In this document: positions 1 through 7,677 of the stretch, in pieces
How the letters are laid out: each line of letters begins with the position of its first letter
Numbering within the stretch: the stretch's first letter is position 1
DNA from: CAZXWN01 sp964644695 [NCBI: uncultured bacterium]
Lineage (GTDB): Bacteria; UBP4; UBA4092
Direction: 5' to 3'
Assembly: GCA_964644695.1 (NCBI GenBank)
Contig: CAZXWN010000004.1
Location: 1 to 64,000 of the forward strand
Length of the DNA stretch: 64,000 nt
Program-made: the position numbers and the translations under genes
The notes under the pieces: generated by a model
The model's input: only the letters and a program-made list of their open reading frames with translations
Told to the model about the DNA's origin: nothing
Databases searched by the model: none

Positions 1-32
1 TTTTATCTATACAAACGGGAAGAATCTGATAT

Positions 33-76
33 AGAATACTTGTATGCAGAATACATATAATTATCAAAAACAGGAG
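33..76 (+). promoter_or_regulatory. Promoter, putative operator and RBS of the ars fusion gene
   Basis: A perfect TATAAT (56-61) precedes the first gene. Immediately upstream lies the inverted repeat TGTAT-N5-ATACA (41-55), and AGAATAC occurs twice (33-39 in the form AGAATAC at 33/34 and again at 48-54). A strong Shine-Dalgarno AGGAG sits at 72-76, eight bases before the ATG at 85. No good -35 hexamer is visible at the right spacing. A dyad touching the -10 is a normal place for repression by a MarR-type protein, and the gene encodes such a domain, so autoregulation is a reasonable inference. The operator itself is a guess. Confidence 0.5.
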
Positions 77-84
77 ATATAGGG

Positions 85-1830
85 ATGAAAGAAAGAGGGA
101 AAGAATTACGAGATTTATTGAGGTCGTTAGTGAAGGACCTCGGGTTATTACAAAAGGAAAAATATGCCTGCTGTGGAATGACCCTGGCACAGTGTCATTG
201 TCTGATTGAGACAGGATATATAAAGAAGGCGACCGTCAATGAATTGGCGGAGACATTAAAACTGGACCAGAGCACAGTCAGCAGAATGATTGAAGGTCTT
301 GTCAAAGAAGGATTGATAAATCGAACTCCGGGCGAAGAGGATCGACGAAAGATTGAAATTCAGTTAAGTCCAAGAGGCAAGACGAGTTTTAACAAGATAG
401 AACTCATGATGAAGAAATATTATGAGGAAGTTTTGGAGAGGATTCCGGAAGATAAAGCAGACCAGGTGATCGAAAGTTTACAGTTACTTTTGGATGCCAT
501 CCAAAACAATGAAACAAGTTGCTGTGGAATCCCCAACAAACCAGGGCAAATCAACAAAACAGACGATACCAAAAGGAGCGCAAACATGGAAGACATTCGT
601 GAATACATTAAAGATAAATACTCCATCGCACTGAAAAATAAGACAAGCTGTGGATGCGGTTCTCCACTCCCGGTTTCCCTATCGGGCAAAAAGACCCCAT
701 CAACAGGGTGTTGCAGCAGTAAAACCACCACAGAGTCCTCCGACATTCCCTCTTTCGGATGTGGATTCCCCGTGGAAACGGCCAAGGTCATACCTGGAAG
801 CAGGATACTGGATTTAGGATGTGGAGCAGGCGGCGATTTAATCAGAGCCTCCAGAAAAACCGGACCTACCGGGAAAGTCTATGGGTTGGATATGACAGAT
901 AGCATGTTAGAGGCAGCCCGGAAGAATATTGCGGCGGCAGGCCTGACTAATATCGAATTACTGAAGGGATACATTGAAGATATTCCCATGAATGATGAAA
1001 TGGTAGATTTAGTCATTTCAAACTGTGTTATCAATCTTTCCCCCGATAAAGGAAAAGTTCTTAAAGAAACTTTTAGAGTACTCCGTCACGGAGGCGAGTT
1101 TAATGTAGCAGACACTATCTTACTCAAACCCCTTCCGGAGAAATTGCAAAAGAATCTGGATGCATGGTCGGGATGTGCCTCAGGTGCGTTGAGTATGGAT
1201 GAATATAAAACTCTGCTAGAAAAAGCCGGATTTACTGATATCCACTTTGATGAGATACACCCTCTGACATTGGATGCGGAAACAGGTCAAGTCTTATTCT
1301 CCGGGGTTACGGATGAAGAATTAGCCCTGCTGGATAAGGCATTGGCCAGTACGATTGTAAGGGCACATAAGGCCGCATTACCTCCTCTGAAGGAAGGTAT
1401 TGATTTCACTCTCAGGACAGGAGTCACAGCTGATTTTGACAGAATCAATCAACTGCTCAAAGAAACAGGATTACCCCTGTTGAAACAGACCACTGATTTA
1501 TCTGATTTTCTTTTAGCAGAAAAGGATTCAAAGCTGGTAGGTGTCATTGGATATTTGATTCAAGGACATTCTGCCATATTAAGATCAATGGCGGTTCAAT
1601 GGGAATTCAGAAATAGAGGAATCGGCCAGACCCTTACCAACAGAGCCATAGAAACATTAGAAAAAAATCAGATAGAGAATATCTATATATTGACGGTTAC
1701 GGCCTCCCAATATGCCGAAAAAGCAGGCTTTACTAAAATCAACCGGGAAGATATACCCGTAGAATTATTACAGGATTCAGGATTGGGGAAAGAGTGTCCA
1801 TCTTCCTGTGTCTGTATGAGATATCAATAA
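85..1830 (+). CDS. MarR-type regulator / arsenite methyltransferase (ArsM) / GNAT (ArsN-like) fusion protein
   Basis: Three domains sit in one 581-residue chain. Residues about 1-140 are a MarR-like winged helix: a recognition-helix region around DQSTVSRMIE, a wing with EEDRRK, and a Cys-rich start (C29, C30, C37, C39). Residues about 168-425 are a SAM-dependent arsenite methyltransferase: glycine-rich motif I at 241-251 and the family's spaced cysteines at C226, C314 and C364, which bind As(III) in known ArsM proteins. Residues about 440-581 resemble GNAT acetyltransferases (RNRGIGQTL near 509-517), like ArsN domains. The interdomain linkers are rich in Cys pairs (146-147, 189-191, 209-210). 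The predicted role is arsenic-responsive control plus methylation of As(III). The acetyltransferase substrate is unknown. The single-gene layout is unusual. Confidence 0.85.
   Translation: MKERGKELRDLLRSLVKDLGLLQKEKYACCGMTLAQCHCLIETGYIKKATVNELAETLKLDQSTVSRMIEGLVKEGLINRTPGEEDRRKIEIQLSPRGKTSFNKIELMMKKYYEEVLERIPEDKADQVIESLQLLLDAIQNNETSCCGIPNKPGQINKTDDTKRSANMEDIREYIKDKYSIALKNKTSCGCGSPLPVSLSGKKTPSTGCCSSKTTTESSDIPSFGCGFPVETAKVIPGSRILDLGCGAGGDLIRASRKTGPTGKVYGLDMTDSMLEAARKNIAAAGLTNIELLKGYIEDIPMNDEMVDLVISNCVINLSPDKGKVLKETFRVLRHGGEFNVADTILLKPLPEKLQKNLDAWSGCASGALSMDEYKTLLEKAGFTDIHFDEIHPLTLDAETGQVLFSGVTDEELALLDKALASTIVRAHKAALPPLKEGIDFTLRTGVTADFDRINQLLKETGLPLLKQTTDLSDFLLAEKDSKLVGVIGYLIQGHSAILRSMAVQWEFRNRGIGQTLTNRAIETLEKNQIENIYILTVTASQYAEKAGFTKINREDIPVELLQDSGLGKECPSSCVCMRYQ
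574..588 (+). promoter_or_regulatory. Internal Shine-Dalgarno and start codon for the ArsM part
   Basis: AGGAG at 574-578 lies seven bases before an in-frame ATG at 586 (Met168). Met168 is where a free-standing ArsM would begin (MEDIREYIKDKY). The context is as good as that of the annotated start at 85. The site may allow a separate ArsM-GNAT protein to be made from the same message, or may be a relic of formerly separate genes. Confidence 0.5.
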
Positions 1831-1858
1831 ACCCAATCAATTCTTTCATATCCAATCA

Positions 1859-1891
1859 AGAGCCGGGTCCCCTCCCCGGCTCTATTTATTT
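1859..1891 (+). terminator. Rho-independent terminator after the ars fusion gene
   Basis: A nine-base-pair perfect GC-rich stem (AGAGCCGGG at 1859-1867 with CCCGGCTCT at 1875-1883) with a seven-base loop is followed by an AT-rich, T-dominated tract. It lies 28 bases after the stop codon. Confidence 0.8.
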
Positions 1892-1972
1892 CTGATACAA
1901 ATACTATATTTTCACCAAAGGACAAAAAACACTAAATATTGGAGTCTGGTGAATAACCACGCTTTTCTTCTT

Positions 1973-3736
1973 TCATGAAAACACCTTCACCTTATGCAAT
2001 CCTCGAACAGAATTCATCAGATAAATGGAGGGGCTGTTAAGCGCCTCGGTGAGTGTGATTTCTTTTTCGAAGATACGATGAGTTTCCAATAGATGAGCCC
2101 GACAAGTCCCCGGTAACAGTCCACAGTGAACGGGAGGGGTATATAAGACATTCTCGATTTCGACAACGATATTCGCTCTCGTGGACTCCGTTACCAGTCC
2201 ATCCTGATTGTATAAGAGTAAATCCGGGTAATCGGGTGATTGTGCCAACAATTCCTGATAGACCTGCCGATGCGTAGTCTTGTGGTAAAGGAAGGGATGA
2301 TGTTTATCAATGGGATGTTTGGCGACACCCATATCCGGATAACACATCTCGTCTGGATGAAGAGGTGATGAGGTTATCTCAATATTCCCTCTCCGGTTAA
2401 GCAATAACCGGACTTTATGGAATGAATCAGGGAGACTCCTGCCATATTTTTCCAACTGGAAAACAATTTCCTCGAAATTAACAGGGTATTGGAAATATTC
2501 AGCGGATTCTTTAAGCCGTTTCAAATGCTGCGGAAGAAGATAATATCCCGTTTCAGGGTTCCAAAGGAGAGATTCCAAGAGAGAAAACTCAGGCATTTTA
2601 TGAAAGAGTATTTTGGATTTTGTCTGACATTCCTCATGCTCACTGGTAATTTGTGAATCCCAGGTAATGCCGCCCCCGACCCCATATTCCACGGTCCCCT
2701 TTTGTTTATCTACCAGAAGCGTTCGAATGGCCACATTAAATTGAGCCTTACGACCGGGAGCCAGGTACCCGATGGTCCCGGTATAAATCCTTCGGGGTGA
2801 AGATTCGAGTTCCCGGATAATCTCCATGGTCCGCACCTTGGGAGCACCTGTAATGGAGGCCGCGGGAAATAAGGCCATCAAAATGTCCGTCAATGATTGG
2901 GAAGTCTTTCCCTGAACAGTCGAAGTCATTTGCCAGAGGGTGGGATATTTTTCAATCTTAAATAGTTCAGACACCGTAACAGAGCCGGTATCAGCGACTC
3001 GTCCAATGTCATTTCTGACCATATCCACGATCATGACATTTTCAGCCTGATTTTTAGATGACTGTCGAAGCCACTCACTTTGCTCAATATCCTGAGAATA
3101 CCAAAGTCCCCGGTCAACGGTTCCTTTCATCGGCCGGGATTCCAAAAGGTCATTATCTAAACGGAAAAACAACTCCGGCGATGCACTGCAAATACACCAG
3201 TCTTTTATGTTGATATATGCTGCATAATGAGGATATAGAGGATGGCAAACATTCTGAAATAATTCCCAGGTATCCCCCGTAAATCCTGCCCTCAATCGAT
3301 ACGAGTAATTAACTTGATAGGTATCCCCCTGCCCGATATATTCTTTAATCCGATTCAGACAGTCAGTGTATTCCTGCTTTTCCACTGAGGTTTTCCAGTT
3401 CAAGGGGGTATCCTGATTTACAGGAATGTCTGAGATATCCATAATTTCTGGTTTTGGATATAAACCAAACCAGAGAAGAGGAAACCCATCATTTTCGAAA
3501 GTTTTCAATGACTCATCAAAAGCCGCGGATGCCTCATAAGAAATGAAGCCTGCGGCATATAAGCCTTTTTTTTCTACGGCAGCCTCAACCTGACTTAAAA
3601 CAGAGGGCACTTCATCGATTCGAGTGGCACTAAAATACTCCACAGCATGGTTAAAACATAAAAATTGCCCCGATTGTCCATCCCGAATAACCACTTCAGA
3701 GGGAATATATTTATTTTTTGAATTAATATTCTTCAT
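1973..3736 (-). CDS. pabB: Aminodeoxychorismate synthase component I / aminodeoxychorismate lyase fusion (PabB-PabC)
   Basis: The protein makes p-aminobenzoate for folate. Residues about 110-385 are a chorismate-utilising enzyme core. PMKGT at 202-206 carries the Lys (K204) that marks PabB rather than anthranilate synthase, and ASITGAPK at 293-300 and the GVGGGI/E-rich region near 352-369 are family motifs. Residues about 385-587 are a class IV PLP aminotransferase fold with the likely PLP lysine K486 (HKTTHR) and the DGLVTESTRANI signature near 512-523. The fusion joins two consecutive pathway steps and is known in other bacteria. The glutaminase partner PabA is not in this window. The gene stands alone, divergent from the tRNA-Gln/prs unit. 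AAGGAA lies about ten bases before the start. Confidence 0.93.
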   Translation of the reverse strand: MKNINSKNKYIPSEVVIRDGQSGQFLCFNHAVEYFSATRIDEVPSVLSQVEAAVEKKGLYAAGFISYEASAAFDESLKTFENDGFPLLWFGLYPKPEIMDISDIPVNQDTPLNWKTSVEKQEYTDCLNRIKEYIGQGDTYQVNYSYRLRAGFTGDTWELFQNVCHPLYPHYAAYINIKDWCICSASPELFFRLDNDLLESRPMKGTVDRGLWYSQDIEQSEWLRQSSKNQAENVMIVDMVRNDIGRVADTGSVTVSELFKIEKYPTLWQMTSTVQGKTSQSLTDILMALFPAASITGAPKVRTMEIIRELESSPRRIYTGTIGYLAPGRKAQFNVAIRTLLVDKQKGTVEYGVGGGITWDSQITSEHEECQTKSKILFHKMPEFSLLESLLWNPETGYYLLPQHLKRLKESAEYFQYPVNFEEIVFQLEKYGRSLPDSFHKVRLLLNRRGNIEITSSPLHPDEMCYPDMGVAKHPIDKHHPFLYHKTTHRQVYQELLAQSPDYPDLLLYNQDGLVTESTRANIVVEIENVLYTPPVHCGLLPGTCRAHLLETHRIFEKEITLTEALNSPSIYLMNSVRGLHKVKVFS

Positions 3737-3986
3737 CAGAGGGTAATTCCTTAATTATTGTTGTGGCACTTAAAATTCCCAGTTTATATTCCATTATATT
3801 TCCAGAACATACCTTCTAAACAAAGTATTAAAAATATTCCAGGAATAGACCCCTTCCAAAGAGTCCTGAGAATATAGGCGTTTAGAGACCATACACCTGT
3901 TGCAAATATGACCTAATTCATTTATTATCAATAAGAAACAAGATATTTATTCGGCCGTCCCGTCATAGGAGACGACCTGTTTTACC

Positions 3987-4015
3987 TTGACAAAAATGTC
4001 AATCTCTTCTAAAAT
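3987..4015 (+). promoter_or_regulatory. Sigma70-type promoter for tRNA-Gln and the prs operon
   Basis: TTGACA (3987-3992), a 17-base spacer, then TAAAAT (4010-4015), which places the start near 4022, about 20 bases before the tRNA. The -35 is the left arm of a perfect palindrome TTGACA-AAAA-TGTCAA (3987-4002). No terminator is visible between the tRNA and prs, so this promoter probably drives both. The 250 bases upstream to the pabB start hold nothing else I can support. Confidence 0.8.
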
Positions 4016-4043
4016 TTATCTTCTGTAATGTTAACGGGATAAC

Positions 4044-4118
4044 TGCCCCGTAGTGTAACTGGTAGCACAGCAGCCTTTGGAGTTGCGTGACAAGGTTCGA
4101 ATCCTTGCGGGGCAGCCA
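4044..4118 (+). tRNA. tRNA-Gln (anticodon TTG)
   Basis: Cloverleaf read by hand. Acceptor TGCCCCG (4044-4050) pairs with CGGGGCA (4108-4114). The anticodon stem GCAGC/GTTGC encloses the loop CTTTGGA, with anticodon TTG at 4077-4079. The T arm CAAGG-TTCGAAT-CCTTG is at 4091-4107. Discriminator G4115 is followed by an encoded CCA (4116-4118). An open reading frame of prs begins inside this tRNA, but translation cannot start there. Confidence 0.95.
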
Positions 4119-4170
4119 TTATTTTGAAAATTCCCAGTCCTTCAAAACACCCAAAAAATCAGGAGTCATC

Positions 4171-5109
4171 GTGTTAAACGACCTCAAAATTTTTGGCGGC
4201 AGCGCCAACCCAGGCCTGGTAAAAGAAATATGCCAGGCGCTGAATGTCCCTCAGGGACAAATAGAAATAAAAAAGTTTCCTGACACCGAGATTTTCGTCA
4301 AAATCAACGAAAATGTCCGGGGTTCAGAAGTTTTTGTCATTCAACCGACTGCACCTCCGGTGAGTGAAAATGTTGTGGAATTACTGTTGATGATTGATGC
4401 GTTGCGGAGAGCTTCCGCCCACACCGTCACTGCCGTTCTTCCTTATTATGGTTATGCCCGGCAAGACCGTAAGGACCAGCCCCGTGTCGCCATATCCTCA
4501 AAATTGATTGCCAACCTTATTACAACCGCCGGTGCTGACCGGGTCGTTACTGTGGACCTGCACGCCGGACAGATTCAGGGATTCTTTGATATTCCGACAG
4601 ACAACCTGTTCGCAGACAAACTGTTAACAGATTATTGGATCAATCTGAATCTGGAAGATGTTATGGTTGTTTCTCCAGACATCGGAAGTGTCAAACGGGC
4701 CCGTTCTATCGCTCGCCGGTTGAATGCCAACCTGGCTATCGTTGATAAACGCCGCCCCGCCCAGAGTGTTGCAGAAGTTATGAATATTATTGGTGATGTC
4801 AGTGGAAAGAACCTGATTATTGCCGATGATATGGTTGATACTGCGGGCACACTGTGCGAAGCTATTAAAGCATTGAAAAATGCTGGTGCCAAAGATATTT
4901 ATTGCGGCTGTACTCATGCCGTATTAAGTGGTCCTGCTATCAGCCGTATCATGGAATCTCCCATGAAGGAACTGGTCGTGACCAATACGATTGCGTTGGA
5001 CGAATCTAAGATGTGTCCGAAAATCAAAGTCCTGTCCATCGCAGAATTGCTGGCCGAAGCCATCAACCGGATTTACCGGTGCACTTCAGTCAGTACCCTT
5101 TTTACTTAG
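4171..5109 (+). CDS. prs: Ribose-phosphate pyrophosphokinase
   Basis: Makes PRPP from ribose 5-phosphate and ATP for nucleotide, His and Trp synthesis. From the GTG start the chain has 312 residues, close to the usual 315. It shows the class I Prs active-site segment (VTVDLHAGQIQGFF), the PRPP-binding loop (DDMVDTAGTL) and a normal C-terminus (SVSTLF). The start is GTG 4171, with AGGAG at 4161-4165. The frame stays open upstream to 4087, but that extension lies in tRNA-Gln and is not conserved-looking. It is the first protein gene of the translation/replication operon, 51 bases before rplY. Confidence 0.97.
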   Translation: MLNDLKIFGGSANPGLVKEICQALNVPQGQIEIKKFPDTEIFVKINENVRGSEVFVIQPTAPPVSENVVELLLMIDALRRASAHTVTAVLPYYGYARQDRKDQPRVAISSKLIANLITTAGADRVVTVDLHAGQIQGFFDIPTDNLFADKLLTDYWINLNLEDVMVVSPDIGSVKRARSIARRLNANLAIVDKRRPAQSVAEVMNIIGDVSGKNLIIADDMVDTAGTLCEAIKALKNAGAKDIYCGCTHAVLSGPAISRIMESPMKELVVTNTIALDESKMCPKIKVLSIAELLAEAINRIYRCTSVSTLFT

Positions 5110-5117
5110 GCTCAAAG

Positions 5118-5137
5118 CGGTCCGTTTCCACGGACCG
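5118..5137 (+). other. Stable hairpin between prs and rplY
   Basis: CGGTCCGT (5118-5125) and ACGGACCG (5130-5137) form a perfect eight-base-pair stem with a TTCC loop, nine bases after the prs stop and just before the rplY ribosome-binding site (GAAGGAG near 5145-5151). There is no T tract, so it is probably not a terminator. It could be an RNA-processing site, a stabiliser of the prs message, or a site for translational control of rplY. Confidence 0.6.
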
Positions 5138-5160
5138 AAATAAAGAAGGAGTGAGTCATA

Positions 5161-5829
5161 ATGCAACAAGTGTCGTTTAAAGCAAGCACTCGCGACAAAA
5201 TCACAAAGGGGGCTAACCGACAACTACGCATGATCGGTTATGTCCCGGCCGTAGTTTACGGCGGAGCGACCGAACCCCTCCCTATCAGCGTGAATGACCG
5301 GGAACTGCGAAAGGTGCTGCACTCCAGCGCCGGAAGCAACGTTCTCATCAGTCTGGATATCGAGGGTGGTACGTCTCCAACCAAGGAGAATGTCATCGTG
5401 AAGGATATTCAGAAAGACCCGGTCAAGGGCTCTTTCCTTCATATTGACTTTTACCGAATCTCCATGGACAAAACCCTGACTACCGAAGTACCCGTCGCAC
5501 TGGTCGGGAATTCCGAAGGCGTTAAAGCCGGTGGTATTCTCGAACATGGTCTTCGTCATGTCACGGTTGAATGTTTACCCATCAACATTCCTGATTCAAT
5601 TAAGGTTGATGTAACCAGCCTGCAGATGATGGACAACGTCCGTGTCAAAGACCTTAAGGTTGATGACACCGTCAAACTGTTGGATGATCCTGACATGATC
5701 GTCGTGTCTGTGGTCCCGCCAGCCAGTGAAGTGTCCGCAAATGCTGAAGCTGCACCCGCTGCTACAGAACCTGAAGTAATTGAAAAGGGTAAGAAACCCG
5801 TCGAGGAAGCCGCTGAGGAAAAGAAATAA
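5161..5829 (+). CDS. rplY: 50S ribosomal protein bL25 (CTC/TL5 type)
   Basis: Binds 5S rRNA in the large subunit. At 222 residues it is the long CTC form: an N-terminal 5S-binding beta domain (about 1-95), then the second beta domain (about 100-185) with conserved PVALVGNSEGVKAGGILE-type sequence. The last 35 residues are an Ala/Glu/Pro/Lys-rich tail. It has a good Shine-Dalgarno (AAGGAG) and is followed by pth after 36 bases, a common neighbour pair. Confidence 0.96.
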   Translation: MQQVSFKASTRDKITKGANRQLRMIGYVPAVVYGGATEPLPISVNDRELRKVLHSSAGSNVLISLDIEGGTSPTKENVIVKDIQKDPVKGSFLHIDFYRISMDKTLTTEVPVALVGNSEGVKAGGILEHGLRHVTVECLPINIPDSIKVDVTSLQMMDNVRVKDLKVDDTVKLLDDPDMIVVSVVPPASEVSANAEAAPAATEPEVIEKGKKPVEEAAEEKK

Positions 5830-5865
5830 CTCGATTCCTCCGGTTGTTATAAAGGCTCTTTAACA

Positions 5866-6459
5866 ATGAAATTAATCGTCGGGCTGGGTAATCCTGGTCG
5901 CCAATACGAACAAACCCGTCATAATGTCGGATTCATGGTATTGGATGAACTGGCATCCCGGCTCAACATTCCCTGCACGAAAGCCGATTGGCATGCTGTG
6001 TATGGGAAAGGCGCTTCCGGTCGTGAAGAGGTCGTACTGGCCAAACCACTGACCTACATGAATCGCAGCGGAGAATCGGTATCTCCCATGCTGCAATGGT
6101 TCAAGATTCAACCGGAAGACCTCATTGTGGTGTGTGATGACATCCATCTGCCCATTGGCCAGCTGCGAATTCGTCAGCGAGGGTCAGATGGAGGCCATAA
6201 CGGCCTAAAATCTGTCATCCACCAAACCGGCTCGGACCTGTTTGCCAGGGTCCGGTTGGGAGTAGGTTCACCTCCTCCGGGATTCGACCAGGCCGATTAT
6301 GTGCTGAGTCGTTTCTCCAAGGAAGAACGTGAATCACTGGAACTGATGGTGAAAGAAGCGGCGGATGCCGTGGAACTTATCCTGAGCCAGGGTCTTCCAA
6401 CCACCATGAATCGGTACAACCAAAGAAAGAATAATAATACAGGAGAAAAAAGCCTATGA
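5866..6459 (+). CDS. pth: Peptidyl-tRNA hydrolase
   Basis: Releases peptides from prematurely dropped peptidyl-tRNA. The 197-residue chain has the family start GLGNPGRQYEQTRHNVGF with catalytic His20, the active-site Asn in KPLTYMNRSG (near 64-73) and the DD-LP-G segment (VCDDIHLPIG). The C-terminal helix is slightly extended and basic. It overlaps rpsF by four bases (ATGA), which implies translational coupling. Confidence 0.97.
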   Translation: MKLIVGLGNPGRQYEQTRHNVGFMVLDELASRLNIPCTKADWHAVYGKGASGREEVVLAKPLTYMNRSGESVSPMLQWFKIQPEDLIVVCDDIHLPIGQLRIRQRGSDGGHNGLKSVIHQTGSDLFARVRLGVGSPPPGFDQADYVLSRFSKEERESLELMVKEAADAVELILSQGLPTTMNRYNQRKNNNTGEKSL

Positions 6460-6854
6460 AACGCAACTACGAAACCATCGTCATCTATGACATGGGTTTG
6501 GATGAGGCGGCCCTCGAACAGAGAATCCAGAAAACCGAAAGCGTCATCAAAGCCAATGACGGTGAGATTACTAAACTGGAGAAGTGGGGCAAGAAAACCC
6601 TGGCTTACCTCATCAAGAAAAAACGGGATGGGTATTATGTGTTTTATGCTCATACCAGTGAACCAACTGTTGTTGAAGCCCTGCGGAATATATATTTCTT
6701 TGACGAAAGTGTTCTAAAGAACATGACCGTCGTTATTGAAGATATCCGCAAGAGCCGGTTCACTCCCAAAAAAGCCAAAGCTCCTAAACCGGTTGAAAAT
6801 CCGGCTCCCGTGGCCGCTGAACCTGAAGCCGCCCCGGAGGCCACCAAGGAGTAA
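6456..6854 (+). CDS. rpsF: 30S ribosomal protein bS6
   Basis: Small-subunit protein that pairs with bS18. In 132 residues, the first about 100 are the ferredoxin-like bS6 fold (YETIVIYD at the start; WGKKTLAYLIKKKRDGYY mid-chain). The last about 27 are an Ala/Pro/Glu-rich low-complexity tail. It starts within pth (ATGA overlap) and is followed by ssb after six bases, keeping the classical rpsF-ssb-rpsR order. Confidence 0.97.
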   Translation: MKRNYETIVIYDMGLDEAALEQRIQKTESVIKANDGEITKLEKWGKKTLAYLIKKKRDGYYVFYAHTSEPTVVEALRNIYFFDESVLKNMTVVIEDIRKSRFTPKKAKAPKPVENPAPVAAEPEAAPEATKE

Positions 6855-6860
6855 TCTCCA

Positions 6861-7283
6861 ATGGCCAGTCTCAATCACATCACACTTACCGGTAATTTGA
6901 CACGCGATGCAGAAATGCGTGCGACACCGTCAGGTTCCATTGTTTTATTCTTTGATATTGCAGTAAATCGTCGATATAAAGATAAAACAGGAAATTTCCA
7001 AGAAGAAACTCTATTCATAAGAGTCAATTATTGGGGAACAAACCGACAGCTTGAACCCCTTCAACCCTTTTTAACAAAGGGAAGAGAAGTTTTTGTTGAT
7101 GGTTATCTCAAACAGCGTTCATGGGATACACCGGAAGGACAAAAACGGACCGTCATTGAAGTACAGGCTTTCAATTGTCATCCATTGGAAAAAGTGTACC
7201 GGTCCAGCGGAAACGCCGGTCCGGATCAGGGATATAATCCCCCTCCACCAATGGAAGAAACCAGTGATGATGTGCCCTTCTAA
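6861..7283 (+). CDS. ssb: Single-stranded DNA-binding protein
   Basis: Binds ssDNA during replication and repair. In 140 residues, the OB fold covers about 1-112 (GNLTRDAEMRATPSG near 11-25, aromatic residues through YWGTNRQLE). A short Pro-rich linker follows, and the chain ends in the canonical acidic tip DDVPF that recruits partner proteins. It lies between rpsF and rpsR. The replicative helicase encoded 0.9 kb downstream ends in a similar tip. Confidence 0.96.
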   Translation: MASLNHITLTGNLTRDAEMRATPSGSIVLFFDIAVNRRYKDKTGNFQEETLFIRVNYWGTNRQLEPLQPFLTKGREVFVDGYLKQRSWDTPEGQKRTVIEVQAFNCHPLEKVYRSSGNAGPDQGYNPPPPMEETSDDVPF

Positions 7284-7320
7284 GAGACAGCCATAGGATT
7301 GAAGACGAAAGGATAATACC

Positions 7321-7653
7321 ATGGAAGAAAATAAAACTATAAATACCCCTGCGGCCCCGGCTGCAACCAGCTCTGCACCCAGTGCCTCACCACGGGATCA
7401 GCATGCCGCTCCCCGGCGTCCATCTTCTGGCCGTCCACAGCGGTTCGTCCGTCGGAAAGTTTGCCGATTCTGCATGGATCATGTAGACCGGATCGACTAT
7501 AAAGATATCTCCAAATTAAAACGGTTCGTGACTGAACGGGGTAAGATTATTCCCCGGCGGATTACCGGCACTTGTGCCCACCATCAGCGCCAACTGACTG
7601 AAGCCATCAAGAGGGCCCGGACCATCGCTCTGCTCCCCTTCACCACCGATTAA
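7321..7653 (+). CDS. rpsR: 30S ribosomal protein bS18, Cys-containing form
   Basis: Small-subunit protein. The bS18 core occupies about residues 45-110 ([38 protein letters not shown]). Before it is a Pro/Ala/Ser/Arg-rich extension of about 43 residues. The core carries CRFC and later CAHHQ, so three Cys and a His could bind zinc, as in the 'C+' bS18 variants known from other bacteria. It starts 37 bases after ssb, with AAAGGA nearby. Confidence 0.96.
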   Translation: MEENKTINTPAAPAATSSAPSASPRDQHAAPRRPSSGRPQRFVRRKVCRFCMDHVDRIDYKDISKLKRFVTERGKIIPRRITGTCAHHQRQLTEAIKRARTIALLPFTTD

Positions 7654-7677
7654 TCAGATACGAAAGGGTTAACAACC

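Noticed and set aside
3737-3986. Possible riboswitch or leader between pabB and the tRNA-Gln promoter
   Set aside because: I could not find a conserved aptamer-like core or a convincing terminator/antiterminator pair.
4087-4170. In-frame N-terminal extension of prs upstream of the GTG
   Set aside because: It begins inside tRNA-Gln, has no ribosome-binding site, and Prs proteins start where the GTG at 4171 with AGGAG begins.
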